A stretch of DNA of 64,000 nucleotides from Schistocephalus solidus (lineage: Eukaryota; Platyhelminthes; Cestoda; Diphyllobothriidea; Diphyllobothriidae): the NCBI GenBank assembly GCA_017591395.1, contig WEDG01000306.1, positions 87,514 to 151,513 on the forward strand. The letters run 5' to 3'. The translations under genes and the position numbers were made by a program. A model generated the notes under the pieces. That model worked only from the letters and a program-made list of their open reading frames with translations. It was not told where the DNA came from and searched no databases. Shown piece by piece: positions 35,580 through 48,223 of the stretch; position 1 is the first letter of the stretch, and every line of letters starts with the position of its first letter.

Positions 35580-37840
35580 TTAAACGAATAACGACTTTTA
35601 AGTATGAGTGTTTAAAATAATTGTTGTCAAGGTGCCTTTGTTATCATGCGCAACGTAGAAACGTCGTTGAAAATAACCTGTCCATTTGTTTGTAGTTGTA
35701 TTTTCCGCTTTTGTTATTTATTCGTCACGGAATGCAAAATTCTTGAACTGTACATTGCAACAGAGGGAAAGCTAGGGGCAGTGTTACGGCAATTCCTCCT
35801 TATTTAAAATTCTTAAATGTACCGTGCAACTAACCGAAGCGGCATCCTTCGGCATAAAAAATGACAGTATATAATAGGGCACTCATTAAGTTTTCCATCA
35901 GACAAAAAGAAAATTTAGGATATCTTGCGTTTTATTTAGCCTTATTCAATTGTAAGATGTATTGTTTGAGTGCGTTTTGTTGAGAATTTATTAACTTCAT
36001 AATAACCTAGCTAATCACATATATGGTCAATACAGCAAAAAATGTGTGTGTCAGGACTTAATTGAGAATTGTTAATGCGCAAGCACTGTCCAAGCCATCG
36101 CTTCTCAATGTCTTCAACAATACTGAAATACTTTATATTCTGTCCTACAATCAAATTCACATTTGATCACCAACTCAGGTAGTGTATAAAGAAAGTCAGG
36201 ATGTTTTAAAGAACATTATGTGACTTAAAGTGGCTATCGCCTGGAAAATTATGCAAAGCAATTCTAGTGGTACTTTCTGCCGCTCCTAAAATTACGGCTT
36301 ACTTTTTTCAGTCTGAAATGGATAAGAAAATATGGAAGGTAGCGTCTTTTTTGCCCACACGTTTATTTCAAACATGGTCTTTAAATAAAACCAAACTGTG
36401 ACTCTCCGAGTTTTATAGGCAAATTAGCACACATCCAGTTGCTTGACTTTCAGACTGCTGTAAGCATCAGGGTTATTTCAAAGGGATCAACGTTTGAATT
36501 AAAAAGTACGTCTTTTTTACTCGATATACATTGTGATAATTTTATTTAATTACTAATGTTTGTTTAGACAGTGCCTTGCCGGCGCTAACAAAATATAAAT
36601 TCCAAATTCCAAATACTGTTTCTTAAATACGCAAAGAATGTTTTCAGCCGCAATTTACGGCCAATTTAGAGTAGACCAGCGACAACAATACAAAATTCAA
36701 TGCATAGAAAACCATTGAAGAATCCAATATTAAACATTGTGTTTGCATTCTAAGAAATGCTCAAAAATGTTCTCATAATCGAAACGTTTGCAGATAAAGG
36801 CTTTTTTATGTGTTCATTCGCATTTGCATGTTGTTACTTTATAACCCTAACATATATTTTGAACAAAAGAATGCATGATTAAACAAATAAATTAAATAAT
36901 CAATTAACTTATATGGATCATAGTTTAGAAATGTTTATGTATAATCCTGATTAATGACCACAGACATTTAACACAAATTACGAAATAAATATTATTTCTT
37001 GTGTCTTAACGGGTCAAATTTAACATTAAAAACTTACTCAAATTCACACCTTAATTACTGGACAGTTATAAATCTACGGCTTAATTTATTATGTTAAACA
37101 CGTGATGAATGTAAGTTTTCATTCGATGTTACAATTGTTTATATAATAACCTCAACAGATCAGTCGAATATATTTTTAAACCTACAGCATGTAACACTGG
37201 CAATAAACTATATACTATATTACCTAAGCTGGACTGACGCTGAGAGATGATTGATTACAATGCTGCTCAATGATTGTGTATATTTTTAAAACTATGTATT
37301 TTATCTTTTTTACATCACAGATGGATAAAATCCTTAGCTGAAGACATCACGTTTTTGTATAATTGACGTAAAGAAGGCTAATCTCTTCCACTACATAGAA
37401 TGGGAAAGGTTTAAGTTCAAAATACTTTTAAATTTCTATTGACAATGGATGATATTTATGGAAAAGGTAAATAATTTATGCCGGTTTCCTTTAGTAATCT
37501 TGGGAACATATTTTATCACATCATTTGATGATATCAAAGGTATACCATATATCCATCAGCATTTATCCCTTGACATTTTGCCAGTACAAACAGAAAATGA
37601 AAACTTTTGGTTACCAGTTTTAATTACTTCAAGATTCCGATGATATTATGGGAACAGTACTCTTTTCTTAAACCTCTTGAATTCCATAGAATAGGAAAGT
37701 GCAAGGTCCCAGATAACTTTACACAGATGTGGAAAATTCATTTTATTTAAAGCATCCGTAATTTCTATAAGCCGTTTTCCGTTAGTATGCTTTGGAAAAC
37801 ATACGGTATGGGAGTAGAACTGGTGATCCTCCAACATGCT
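35580..37840 (-). repeat. Outer right arm of the inverted duplication (diverged)
   Basis: Inverse and colinear with about 15.6-17.9 kb. Paired positions sum to about 53,400-53,500 at five or more landmarks (near 35.66, 35.85, 36.09, 36.17, 36.45 and 37.72 kb). Identity is far below that of the inner arms. No exon is supported. A short forward fragment of repeat U (gacagtgccttgccggcgct context) sits at 36,52-36,66 kb. Confidence 0.65.
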
Positions 37841-37844
37841 TTTG

Positions 37845-39225
37845 GCTTTCTAAGGGTAGTTTGTCCTGTCGAATAGAACAATAGAATACATCTTTTCCGT
37901 AACTTAATCGCCTTCGACCTTAAAGATTAGTTCACGCGATGTATAAGCTATGAAGATGAACATCACTTTCTGCAGGATAGGGTTCTTTTTTCGCCTGTTG
38001 CTTCACTTGGCTGATGATTGAATTCCCTGCCAAACTATGTTGGCAGGTTTGACATCATTTGATTTAAATAATGTTTCATGCCACAATACCTGCGTTTGTT
38101 TCTCTCTCACCTCCATTGACGAGAGATTTTGAACCGGTTCGATGGGTTTGGGTGAATTTGGGCCGTGAAGTTAACGGAACAATTTTTCCAGTTCTGTTCC
38201 ACAGCAACTTATCAGAAACCAAGTTTGTTCACTCCTCATAGTTCATATGCCACGTGAGATAATCCAATATTTGTTCTTATTTTTCGTATTTAAAATAGCG
38301 AATAAACACTTACTAATCATTCTTTCTGAGTATATATCCTTTGCAGAATGGTACTGTTGAGTAGTACCAGCGTAACACAAGATATGTGCTAGGCACAACT
38401 TAATATATTTTATAAAACACGATAGAACGCTTTCCCCGTATATGTAAATTATGATTCTCCTGAACATAGAAGCGATGATTATGTGTTACAAAAACGTACC
38501 GTTTTACTGTACATACATGTATAAGACTCCCATTTATTCCCTTAATTACAACTAAATGGTCATTGCAAAAACTATTTCAGGAGCAGAAAGCACGGGCAGA
38601 TACTTCCTTCATATTTTCCTCTCGGATTTAAGCGTTCAAACAATTTTAGATGTCGCAGTAGTTGATAACGATCTTGGCCCAATGCCCATTTAGACATCTA
38701 CCGCTGATTTTAAGTAAGCAATTACCAGAGCATTTTAAAATCTCCTTGCTCTTCCACGTCAAACGCTTTTGTGAACTACCAAATTTTCACTGCACACGCA
38801 GTTCTATTTTTACATCATAAAGCTTTACCGACGGAGGGAGGGCATTTTCCAGACAACCAATGCATGGGCTGTTTTTCCTCTAACCAAATGCTGCCTATCC
38901 CCGGCTGAGAGAACTCCGCCTTATCCATGGCTCAAAACGTTTACGTTGGAACCGCAGTAGTCTGTGTGAAACTGGGTACGTTCGCATCGAGCAAAATACA
39001 TGAGTCATTAAAAACCAGTTTCCTCAAACACTACGCAGCGTCGAATATGGATGCTCAGCTCATGGCAAATCACTAACTTACGTGCGGGATAAATCCTGCT
39101 AAAATTGGCAGTTGGTGTGAGCATTTATAAACGGGTTTTGCTTGGTCTGAAACAAAGTAGAATTAATTAAAAACCTATCGATTAAAATTTATTCATATGT
39201 ATGGAAAATGTACTGAGGAAGAATA
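37845..39225. other. AT-rich spacer, nothing recognised
   Basis: If the inverted duplication extended this far, the mirror of the signal-peptide exon would fall near 38.4 kb. A reverse-strand ATATCTTGTGTTACGCTG|GT string there is faintly similar to the left exon, but has no open start. Confidence 0.4.
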
Positions 39226-39229
39226 GCGT

Positions 39230-39559
39230 TGGTCCTTCCAGTCGTCAAATATTCCATCGTCTGCCAGTTATATCGCATTTGGCCACAATGTGCATGGCAA
39301 AGCGGTCTGTGGACGATTATGCTTACTCGGTTTGCTGATGTTAAAATGGTGGCATTTTATGGCAAAGCGGTCTGCGGAAGATTATGCTTACTCAGTTTGC
39401 TGATGTTAAAATGGCGGCATTTTATGCTTTGGTCCTTCCAGTCTGCAAATGTTCCATCGTCTGCCAATTATATCGGATTTGGCCACAATTTGCAAAGCAA
39501 AGCGGTTTGCGGAAGATTATGCTTACTCGGTTTGTTGATGTTATAATGGTGGCATTTTA
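39230..39559. repeat. Tandem repeat with a nested duplication
   Basis: A block starting ggtccttccagtc and ending atggtggcatttta occurs at about 39,230-39,359 and 39,431-39,559. Between them a ~70-bp part (aaagcggtctgcgg to ggcggcattttat) is copied once more, so the pattern is A-B, B, A-B. The open frame across it (105 codons from 39,229) exists because the repeats keep phase; I do not regard it as a gene. Confidence 0.85.
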
Positions 39560-39566
39560 ATTTATG

Positions 39567-42450
39567 CTACATATATAGTTCAGACCGAAGGTCATCTATC
39601 AGGTTCTTATGAGCTTGAAATGAACTTTGATAAAGAACGTAGTCAAAGGATTGAGAAGCCTTATTTATTGAATCACCACACATCTTAATTTTGTATAAAA
39701 TAGGAATGTCCGCATTGTGTACTCTGTTATCGTAATACAAGTGGTGTTTATTTGCTGATTTAGGTCTCTTTACATTCTTAGTAAACAAGTTTATTGATTG
39801 GGCACATTTGGGTGCCAGCAAATCCTTAAAACACCGGAAAAGCTTAAACAAACTCCTCTTTTTTAACCACTTAAGCAATTTGTTGATTGTATGCTTAAAT
39901 GGCAGTGTTTGAAATAAGGAATAATTTTGTGGGATTTAACGAAATAACGGAGGTGAAACACTTGAGCAAAACATCTTGCAGTATTATCATCGCTAATTGC
40001 TACAGACTCCCTACGCCTATCTCGCGTGATGCTCATGTTTGAAGCAAATATTTCTGCGATCCTTAAGTTGACCGATTACGAATTTATGGACGGATTCTTA
40101 AACTGCTTTCGTTATTTTTTAAGCCAATTTTGAAGAGAGTGTGGAACCGTGCAAGAAACAGCTTTATACGTAATGGTCTTTTGTGGAATGAAATTGAGTA
40201 GGCCTTCTGTTATGCATTGCAATGTATCGTGAAAAAAAACTTAGATCAAAATTTGAAAAAGGTTTAACTTATCCACAGTGCGTGTAAAATTGTTTAATAA
40301 TTCTTTGTTAACATGAGTAAACTCAAATAAGTAAGTTTTATTTCTGGCTTTACAGAAGATTACTTGTGAAAAGGTTTTGTTTGAAATTCGTAACCAAAGG
40401 ATAGAATTAATTAGTAAAAATTAAATCTTAAATACTATATGTTCTAGTCATTGAGCTGACTTATTTGTAACATGCTTGAAAAATAAATCGTGTTCAACAA
40501 GTTCTGAAATTTTGGCGCAGCAGTATTTGCATGCCAGTCAATTTCTGGCAAATTAAAATCTCCTATGATTATTTTGACTTTAAAAGGAGCTTCTGAAACT
40601 GTTTCAAAGAGTTCACTGAGCTGACTTTCATTACCGGAATAACAAGGACGATCAGAGACACAGTCAATTATGCCTATTTTCTTGTGCAGTAGAACGACTG
40701 AAAAGAAACAAGTATTTCCAGAAAACTTAAAAATGCTAAGATCGTAAGGGGAATATGTAAGAGGCGATCTAAAGTAAAGAAGACTATCACCACCATGTTT
40801 TTCAACACGATCTTGTCTATATAAACTAAAATTATCTAAAGCGAGCTTTGAGTCCAAAATAAGCGCATGAGCCTTAGATTCTGTGATGCACATAATATCT
40901 TGGTCAAACAGCCGCAGTTCTTAGCTCAGTCATATTTTTCACGACTGACCTCGCGTTGAGTGAAACTATACGGAGCGTATTTGTGGAACGCGTAATTCGT
41001 GCATTAGTTTTTATAAAAAGGTAAGACTTGGTGGTGGGGAAGTAAACTGTAAGGAGGAAAGGAGTGGGTGGAAAGTAAAATTGTTGCTGTCTTCAATTAA
41101 CTAAGCTGTTACTGTTAACTAAATTAGGATTATTGTAGACAAAAATATTTTGATGTTATCCATTGAGAGGAAGGCTATTTCTGCGTAAGCGAATATAGGA
41201 GAAGGCCTTGAAATAGGCTTTTGAAAAATATTGGAATAATATGGGGAAAAAATAAGATTTGAAAATGGAACAAATTGTGTTAGAAAACTGTTACCATAAG
41301 GGGTAAAGTTAAGAAATTGGGGATCCTGGGACATTTTTTGGTTGGGATAATTACTAAGGAAATTTTTTTATGTAAAAAAGGTTGCTCGAGGGTTAGGAGG
41401 TTACCCAAAAGTAATGACGTTTTTCTTTTCGGAACTTAAATTAAAAGCATGCTTAGACTTGCCCAGGTTATTGATAAGCTTAGTAGATTGAACAAGTGAG
41501 ACCGGAGTGGATGGAATTGAATGGGAACGAGGAGGACTTAACTTAGTTTTTGGACGAGTAAACAGTAGGAATGCAAGGAAAACTACTTTAAAACGGAGAG
41601 GCAGGCGGTCTTGGAACTTTATACGGAGTCAATGACATTAAAGGCAGGCTTATGACATGATTGATAGCTACTGAGTTTTAAATTCCTATTTGCGAGGAAG
41701 AAGGAGTTAGTGGATTCATTAGAATAAAGGCGGGAGGTGAAGTTAAGGGTTTGTTGAACCGGGCACCAGAGGAGATTGCTGTACTGTCTCGTTGTGGTTG
41801 ACAAGATTTATGGGTAATAGATTGGATAAAAGATTGAGATAATAGGTAATAGATTGAGAGGCCGAAGACCTATGCTAGAAGAGAGACACATTCCTTCGCT
41901 CTATCGGTGTAAGCTCCCGACAAAGTAAATTTTGCAACTTCTAGATAACGAGAAGTGTGACCTCGTTGTGCAAAGATGGAGTCCACCTCGATTGGTGAAA
42001 AAAGAGTGACTAATAAAGGTGGATTTTGGCTATGTGAGGAGAGGTGTTTGGCTTACGCTAATTTGAAGTTGAAACCGCACGAGTACAGGAAGTCTACGGC
42101 AATTTCAATAGGTCGTCTCTTGCGGGAAACATTTTTTAAAAGAAAATTATAATTTCTTTTCTGTCGGTCTAATTTTTCACTGGCAACCAAATGGACGAGA
42201 GACTCCAGACGCTGGCATTCCTGATATGGAATAGCAGAGATGTCACCGTCAAATAATTTACCCAGTAGAGAGAACTGATCCTAACTTAAACATAAAATCA
42301 TTACAGTTTTGTAGAGCAGAGTGATCAAGCTGCTTAGATTTAACAACTGGTTTCATATGCATAGCACTGTTGTGACTACTAGATGCAACCAAGCAACGCT
42401 TCGGTTCAACGGCTGAGAGCTTGCGACGGGCTGAGATATCCATTTTCAAT
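39567..42450 (-). mobile_element. CR1-like LINE remnant: possible ORF1, endonuclease, start of RT
   Basis: The apurinic-endonuclease-like domain is clear. A start segment reads SLNARSVVKNMTEL (about 40.97-40.92 kb), then DIMCITES, and after a frameshift a 149-codon open frame contains RQDRVEKHGGDSLLYFR, the segment IIGDFNLPEIDW at about 40,567-40,527 and a C-terminal helix. Upstream (41.0-42.45 kb) broken frames, one reading PPLLVTLFSP, may be ORF1. Downstream (39.57-40.4 kb) frames reading NKLLKW and SKCAQSINL-like text fit the linker between endonuclease and RT. The copy stops at the tandem repeat, so it has lost the RT core. Confidence 0.75.
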
Positions 42451-42839
42451 TTTGCTAGGAGGAGGCTTACATTTGTTCGAACTTAGGAAAAATCAGGCAA
42501 ATCATTTTCTGCGACAAATGTTTTTCCAAACTTTTAACCAAGTTTCTTTTTACGTGCTTGAGATATCTTCTTAGTTTAACAGATTCACCTGACTAACAAT
42601 GAGGCTATAACCGGTGAAAACGTTGACTCTAAAGGTTCAGGTTTGATGGAGAGGACGAGCACCACAGGTTTAAGCAGGTGATAGAGTGTTAAAAGATGCA
42701 AAGTTTTATCCAAGAATCAGGTAGTAAATTAAGCTTGCGATGAGGAAATCCTGAAAAAAAAATAAGAATTTTCACTTTGATTTCAAAACTAGAGCCCGAA
42801 AGATTTTAAAAGGCTGGTTTTAAGATATCATATTGTAAG

Positions 42840-43960
42840 AGTCGTCATTTGTAAAATATTACGCCACCGAGCCTTCTTTTACAATCAGAAATACTGTCAG
42901 CGATAACCGTGTCGCTTGGTAACGAGTTCCAAAGTCGTACCACTGGTTGGCTGAAAAATAACTTTCTGAGGTTCAATCGCGTGTGTTCGCTAATGACCTT
43001 GTAAGGATGACCACGCAGATGATTTGTGCAGGCAAACTCGAAAAAATCCTTCGATCTCAGGGAGGAATCATGGCCCCGGATAATCCGGTGTCCAGAGCTG
43101 GCTACACCGTAAATGCCTGTAGGAAAGAGGAAATAAGTCAAGCTTTTCCAATCTGTCTTGGTACGGTAAACCTTAAGACCATCGACCATCTTCTTACTCT
43201 CTGTTGCTCCATGTTCGAGGAGGTCAACAACTTTTTTCATCCACAGCATTCAGGCTAGTATTCCGTAATCTAAATGGGGTCTCACGAAGAGGACAAACAC
43301 TTTTCCGAAGAGATCATGGGGAATATTTTAATCGCACGTCTGATATAATGTAGTGTACATGTTGCCTTCTGGACTGCTTTATTACAGTTTTCTGAGGGCA
43401 TCAAATTCGAAGTTGTCCACTTGGGTGTTTCTACCTCTTTAAATGCAGTGCCATTAATAAAGTACTGGTGTTTCCTATATACTTTTCGACCGGCGCTCAT
43501 GTGTAGGATCACACACTTGGTCACATTAAACTTCAAAAGCCACCAAGCTGACTAGGCACTTAGTTTGTCAATATTCTATTGTTACCCTTTTGCATCATCA
43601 GCGCAGCTGACTTCAGTCCATTTTTTTATGCCATCTGCAAATATGGCAGCTTCACAATCTAGGTAATTAAGGCAGTAGTTCACGTATATTAGGAAGAGTA
43701 GGGGGCCCAAAACAGAACCCTGTGGAATACCACTTTCTCATTTTACCCATTCTGAGCTAGATTTTCCAACAACCAAGTTTTTTACTCTGAAAGACAAGAA
43801 ACTTGATCCAATTGAAATGTTTTTCTCAAATTCCTACGTCCCGAATCTTGTGTAAAAGAAGCCCGCTGCCTTCTTGAAGTCAAAAATACAACAACTTCTG
43901 AATAACCCTTATACGGCCTTCGGTGCGCATTAATTGTAGCCGATAGTACACAGAATGGGC
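42840..43960 (-). mobile_element. CR1-like LINE 3' half (RT to C-terminus)
   Basis: Reverse-strand frames read, in order: a segment around 43.9-43.8 kb matching the RT palm (FLTSRRQRASFTQDSG), a damaged S-V-L-x-P-L box near 43.70 kb, CVILHMSAGRKVYRKHQYFI (fingers/palm to thumb link, 43.52-43.42 kb) and a C-terminal part with GHDSSLRSKDFFEFACTN and LFFSQPVVRLWNSLPSDT (43.07-42.87 kb). It carries at least four frame breaks. The DFFEFA box is shared with the fragment at 5 kb, so these belong to the same or sister families. Confidence 0.82.
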
Positions 43961-43969
43961 GCTTGTCGG

Positions 43970-44630
43970 TTAGTGAAGGCACTAAAAGGAGCTTTTTATA
44001 TGGTTAAGTTGGCATTAAAACGCGTTTCATTATTATTGATATGCGAGTACTACTTCAGAGAAAATTATTTTGTGAATTTGAATGAGAGGGTTGTTCAATA
44101 AATAAAGTAGTAAATAAGTGTACGAAATGCCGGTTTACAGTCGTGAGGATCAGGCTAGCAGTGGAAAAATCCCCTTAAGGAATATGGATATAAGTGCTAA
44201 GTGCGCGTAGTTATTAAGTGCGCATACGGGAAGGAGGTCTATGCCATACTCCCATTTGGAATTGTTAGCGCTGATTCTAGGACACCTTTTTTTACTACAT
44301 TTTGCTTGCGACTAAATCTATTGCCGGTAGTTACCTCATACCTTTCAATTCACTGGTCATTCGTGTCCAGTTAACTTGTGCCGCTGGGTGTGGATGGAGA
44401 AAATTTGCGGGTATTAATCCTGTTTAAATGTACTTTTATTTTCAGTTTGTGGAAAAAATGAGAATTTCAATTCTCAACCTGATCTGCTAAGTTACGCTGA
44501 ATGTCTTGTGCAGCAAACGAATGAACGCTTCTACATTGAAATGACCCAATTTTCCCAAGGGCGAATAATTAGAACAACTGGGAGTGAGACTGCAACGACT
44601 TCTTCTTAAAGTGATCTCTATGACAGTCCC
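43970..44630. other. Spacer, nothing recognised
   Basis: No supported feature seen. Confidence 0.5.
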
Positions 44631-44639
44631 CACGCCACC

Positions 44640-44966
44640 GGATCCGTACCAAGTATTGCGACACGCCTATGTGCCGTGCCAGCCACCTGCGCCTTGTCCC
44701 GCCCTCCCTCTACCCCCAGTCTTCTTGACTTGGCTACGACACCGGGCACAATGAGGAGGAGGAGGAGGAGGAGGAGGAGGAGGAGGAGGAGGAGGAGGAG
44801 GAGGAGGAGGAGGAGGAGGAGGAGGAGGAGGAGGAGGAGGAGAGTTTGTGTGTGGTAAATGCAACGAAAGTCTACTTCTCCTGTCATCTAATCCACGCTC
44901 AAGTCACTATCCATGTGCCACCTTGCTGTGAAGTACACGGCAGACTTCGTTGGATACGATGGCCAC
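44640..44966 (+). repeat. Interspersed repeat copy hosting a (GAG)n expansion
   Basis: The left flank (gccagccacctgcgcc...cttcttgact...gacaccgggc) and the right flank (gtaaatgcaacg..., acgctcaagtcac..., gacttcgttggatacgatgg) both align with 57.40-57.61 kb, where the same position holds only GGGGGAGGAGGAGAGAG. The copy is less conserved than those at 9.0 and 57.3 kb. Confidence 0.75.
44753..44842. repeat. (GAG)n microsatellite, about 30 units
   Basis: About 90 bp of uninterrupted GAG. The poly-Arg, poly-Leu and poly-Pro open frames here are artefacts of the repeat. Confidence 0.95.
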
Positions 44967-44969
44967 CCA

Positions 44970-45505
44970 GTCCTATGTAGCGGCTAGCATTAAATCATCT
45001 GGTGACTAGGAATGTATGGACGTAAGGACTCACAAGGACCATGGGGACTGAAATGGCCGTTTCTTGTTTGTTCTGTGTCATCGGTTAAGTAAATCTGAAA
45101 CCACGTTATGGTAATTAGACATCGAAAGGTGTAACAAATAAGTCACTGGATCTCCAAGATGAAATTATCATCTGGAGTCTGTAGGTCTTTCATTTGCCGA
45201 GTCAGCTGGTTGCTAAAATCCAAGCGGTGAACAGACAAATCTGGTAAAAGATTATTCAACTTGCCTCGTGGTCGCATGTCTTGTGGTCGTCGTTGAGCTT
45301 GACGTCGGAGCAGAATCTAAGTGATGATGAGGTGGTGGTCCCTCCAAATATCAGTCTTGCGTATCGTGCAGGTAGCTATTTCGTTCGTTCGATACAGCTT
45401 TTGGATGAGAACATAGACAATCAGCTGCACGTTTCACGATCATATATGCACACACGATGCATTCTCCTGCGTCTGATGGCCAAATAAGGTGTTGGTAGGG
45501 AGGAT
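44970..45505. other. Spacer with a possible short repeat
   Basis: A gactgaaatggccgtttct string at about 45,046 resembles the repeat at 51.14-51.77 kb; nothing else seen. Confidence 0.4.
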
Positions 45506-45508
45506 TAC

Positions 45509-45571
45509 GAGGAGGAGGAGGAGGAGGAGGAGGAGGAGGAGGAGGAGGAGGAGGAGAAGGAGGAGGAGGAC
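45509..45571. repeat. Second (GAG)n microsatellite
   Basis: About 63 bp of GAG units with one GAA interruption. Its flanks do not match those of the first tract, so it arose separately. Confidence 0.93.
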
Positions 45572-45574
45572 GCG

Positions 45575-48220
45575 GTGTTCAGCCCAGGGTCGCAGAAGAA
45601 GGTTGTTGTCGATCAAGCCATCGAGAACAATGAGTACCCAATAGTCTTTCCTAACCAGATGTGTCAGTCCTAACGCGGGCAATGAAGTCAAGATAGACAA
45701 CCACTTTGCCCGCCTGTGGCAGTCGTTAGGACGCCGTACATATCCTCATAGAATTTGTTCTTACGCTAGACATATACGAAGAGTGCGGGCTGGGCACGGA
45801 CGATGGTGGCGAATTTGGATCACCGAAGAGACAGAAGCGGTGTGGTTGGTCTCTCATTGATGGCCTGCGGCAGACAGGGCAGTAGTCTTACGATGTCGTT
45901 CGGGATGGCCAAGGTTCTGACTGCGGGTGGTCCCTCCAAGAGGTGTAGCTTGTGCCCATGACCAGTTGACCATATTCAGAGAATCCGGGGACGTTCATAG
46001 GCCGAGGCCTACGCGATCGACCTTGGTGGACGCAAACAGAAACACAATCAAGGAGATTATACCTTCTACAGCCTATTAAGGGCGTCTCAGACGCGATCGA
46101 GCACATTGCTGCGGTACTGTGTTGGAATTTCACTCCGGTCGAAAGCTAGCATGCGCGACAGGGCCATAGAAATCAATGGCCATCTGACGTAGTGTATCGT
46201 ACTGCGTGTCTAAACTGTTCTTGAAATTTCATGGGTCAAACTGATCACATGCTCGGATCACGCACGCATACACGAGAACTGGGTATATGTTGCGAGGACG
46301 AAACATAGCAAGTAATGGCCCACCCCTACGTAACAGGCCGTGGGTTCAACTTCGTAGCCATCAAGCTAATCGTCAAAGCAATAAAATTCGAAGCCTGAGT
46401 AAAGCCTAGGTCACGAATGGGTACGTAGCCAATCGATGTATCGGTCTGGCAAGGGAGTGTGGAGCCCTGTGTAGTTACCTTCTGACCTGCGTCATGTTTC
46501 TTTGATTTGTTTGTACCCCTGTAGCTGCGGTTTGTTCCCTAATTGTAATTATCTCGATAATGCATTCGCATCCATGAAACTTAATGCAAGTTGGTTGGCC
46601 TTATTGGATAAATGTGCTATCGATGGAAAGAGCGATGAAAAGAAAACTTGACACGACCATGCTAAAAATCCTGCCAGGGCAATAAAATGGCTTAAGGACC
46701 GGCACGGAAGACGTATGAGAGCCGCTTGACATAGTACATGATTAGTTGCTAGGCCTTCGCTTCCATAGACAAATTACTTTGAACCGCCTTCAGTATCGTT
46801 TTCGTATGTGAAGAATCGACGAATGAATTCGGGTCCGGATTTCTATAGGTGCATATTTACTCTTCGAATTTTCTTTCGCAAATGCGCCACATAATCGAGG
46901 TTAAGTCCACGTTCGTGTCCTTTAGAGCTTATGTGGGCATAAGTTTGTTACGCAATGCGCGGTTTTAAAGTCTCAGAAGCTCTCGTAGTGTGAGATACCT
47001 TTCCCGACCACCTGGACCCTCCGACCTCAATCCTCGTGAGGACACTTAGATATGCCTTCAACGGAAGAAAATAAGAAAACCTTTTTTCCCAAATGCTGCC
47101 TAAAAACTAGAGGCGCATGGGGACTGTAAGACTCTACGAGAGCGGCATTAATAGACATCTTGATTTGCCCATGTATCTTTATGAACCAAGGTTTAAGGTA
47201 GATAGTTAGAACGTGAGGTTAGGCAAGAGAAAGCCGGAAAGTCAGTCGAGGTTCTTTATTTGGACACAAGCAGTGCAAAGTAAAGACTAGGAAACGTTAC
47301 TCTAAGCTATAAGTAGAAAGAAACAAGGAATAATAAAGTCAAATGTAGTTAGCAAATGACCCTGTAAATGTACAAATACACAGTGGGGTGAGTGAATAAG
47401 TATACTATACGTGAGACAGCTGTGAGAGATTATTAAATAAGGCACTTGTAACACATGGCCATAGCGGCAATACATGCAGTGGCAACCTCTGTCCAATAAA
47501 TGCTCAGGTAATACTTCACCAATCAGGTCAGGTGCAGTCACGGGACGACAGAGGACGAAAAATCAGCTAGTTTGCCTCTTTTGTAATCACGTATCCGGAA
47601 GACTCCGTGTTCGGGTCCGTTGGGTTATCATCTTTTGCGTCTTCTCGTTCCGTATTTATCGTACAAGACTCGCCTGTTGGAAAAGGTAACAGCTGATGTG
47701 AAGAATTTCACTAACTAAAGAGTGTCTACTATTTGTGCATCAGTAGGCCCTATAGTATAAATAGTAATAATATTCCAAACACAGTAAATAAAAGCTAGAC
47801 AAATATCCTGTGATTTTTTCATTTCAAACTCGTACTATGCGAGCGCTCATTAACTGGATAAGGAGAATGAAATGAGATCGAAACAATATAGAGGAACTGA
47901 TTTACCGGCGCATTCCTCATTCAAACACAAAGAAATATTTCAGTCACCGGTGCAGTGTGCATCGTGTTAATCTTTTGCATTGCCAGACTGATTTTCATGC
48001 GCATACGCAAAGTATGACACAAAATAGCCCTGAAGACTGCCACACTAATTTCCTCTTAATTTTTAACCTAAAGTTCCTGCAACTATCTTCGACAGTTAGA
48101 TGTACTCTCCTGCTTAATAAGAATGGTTCGGTTAAGGATAATATGCAATTCATCAAAGTCAACGTCCTAAAACGAATCGAAAGAGGATTATAGATGAGGG
48201 CAGCGATAACAGGCAGGGTC
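45575..48220. other. Spacer downstream of taxilin, nothing recognised
   Basis: No exon or repeat that I can support. A reverse-strand AATAAA at 47,260-47,255 is about 960 nt after the taxilin stop codon and is one possible polyadenylation signal. Confidence 0.45.
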
Positions 48221-48223
48221 GGA

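Noticed and set aside
38370..38410. Mirror copy of the signal-peptide exon in the right arm
   Set aside because: The position is about right and an ATATC..TGTGTTACGCTG|GT string exists, but there is no open start codon and similarity is close to chance.
44618..44887. Poly-Arg, poly-Leu and poly-Pro open frames
   Set aside because: They are only the (GAG)n tract read in different frames.
46325..46400. tRNA or tRNA-derived SINE suggested by a GGTTCAA-like B box
   Set aside because: No matching A box or cloverleaf could be drawn; similar isolated strings occur near 2,980, 49,775 and 52,858.
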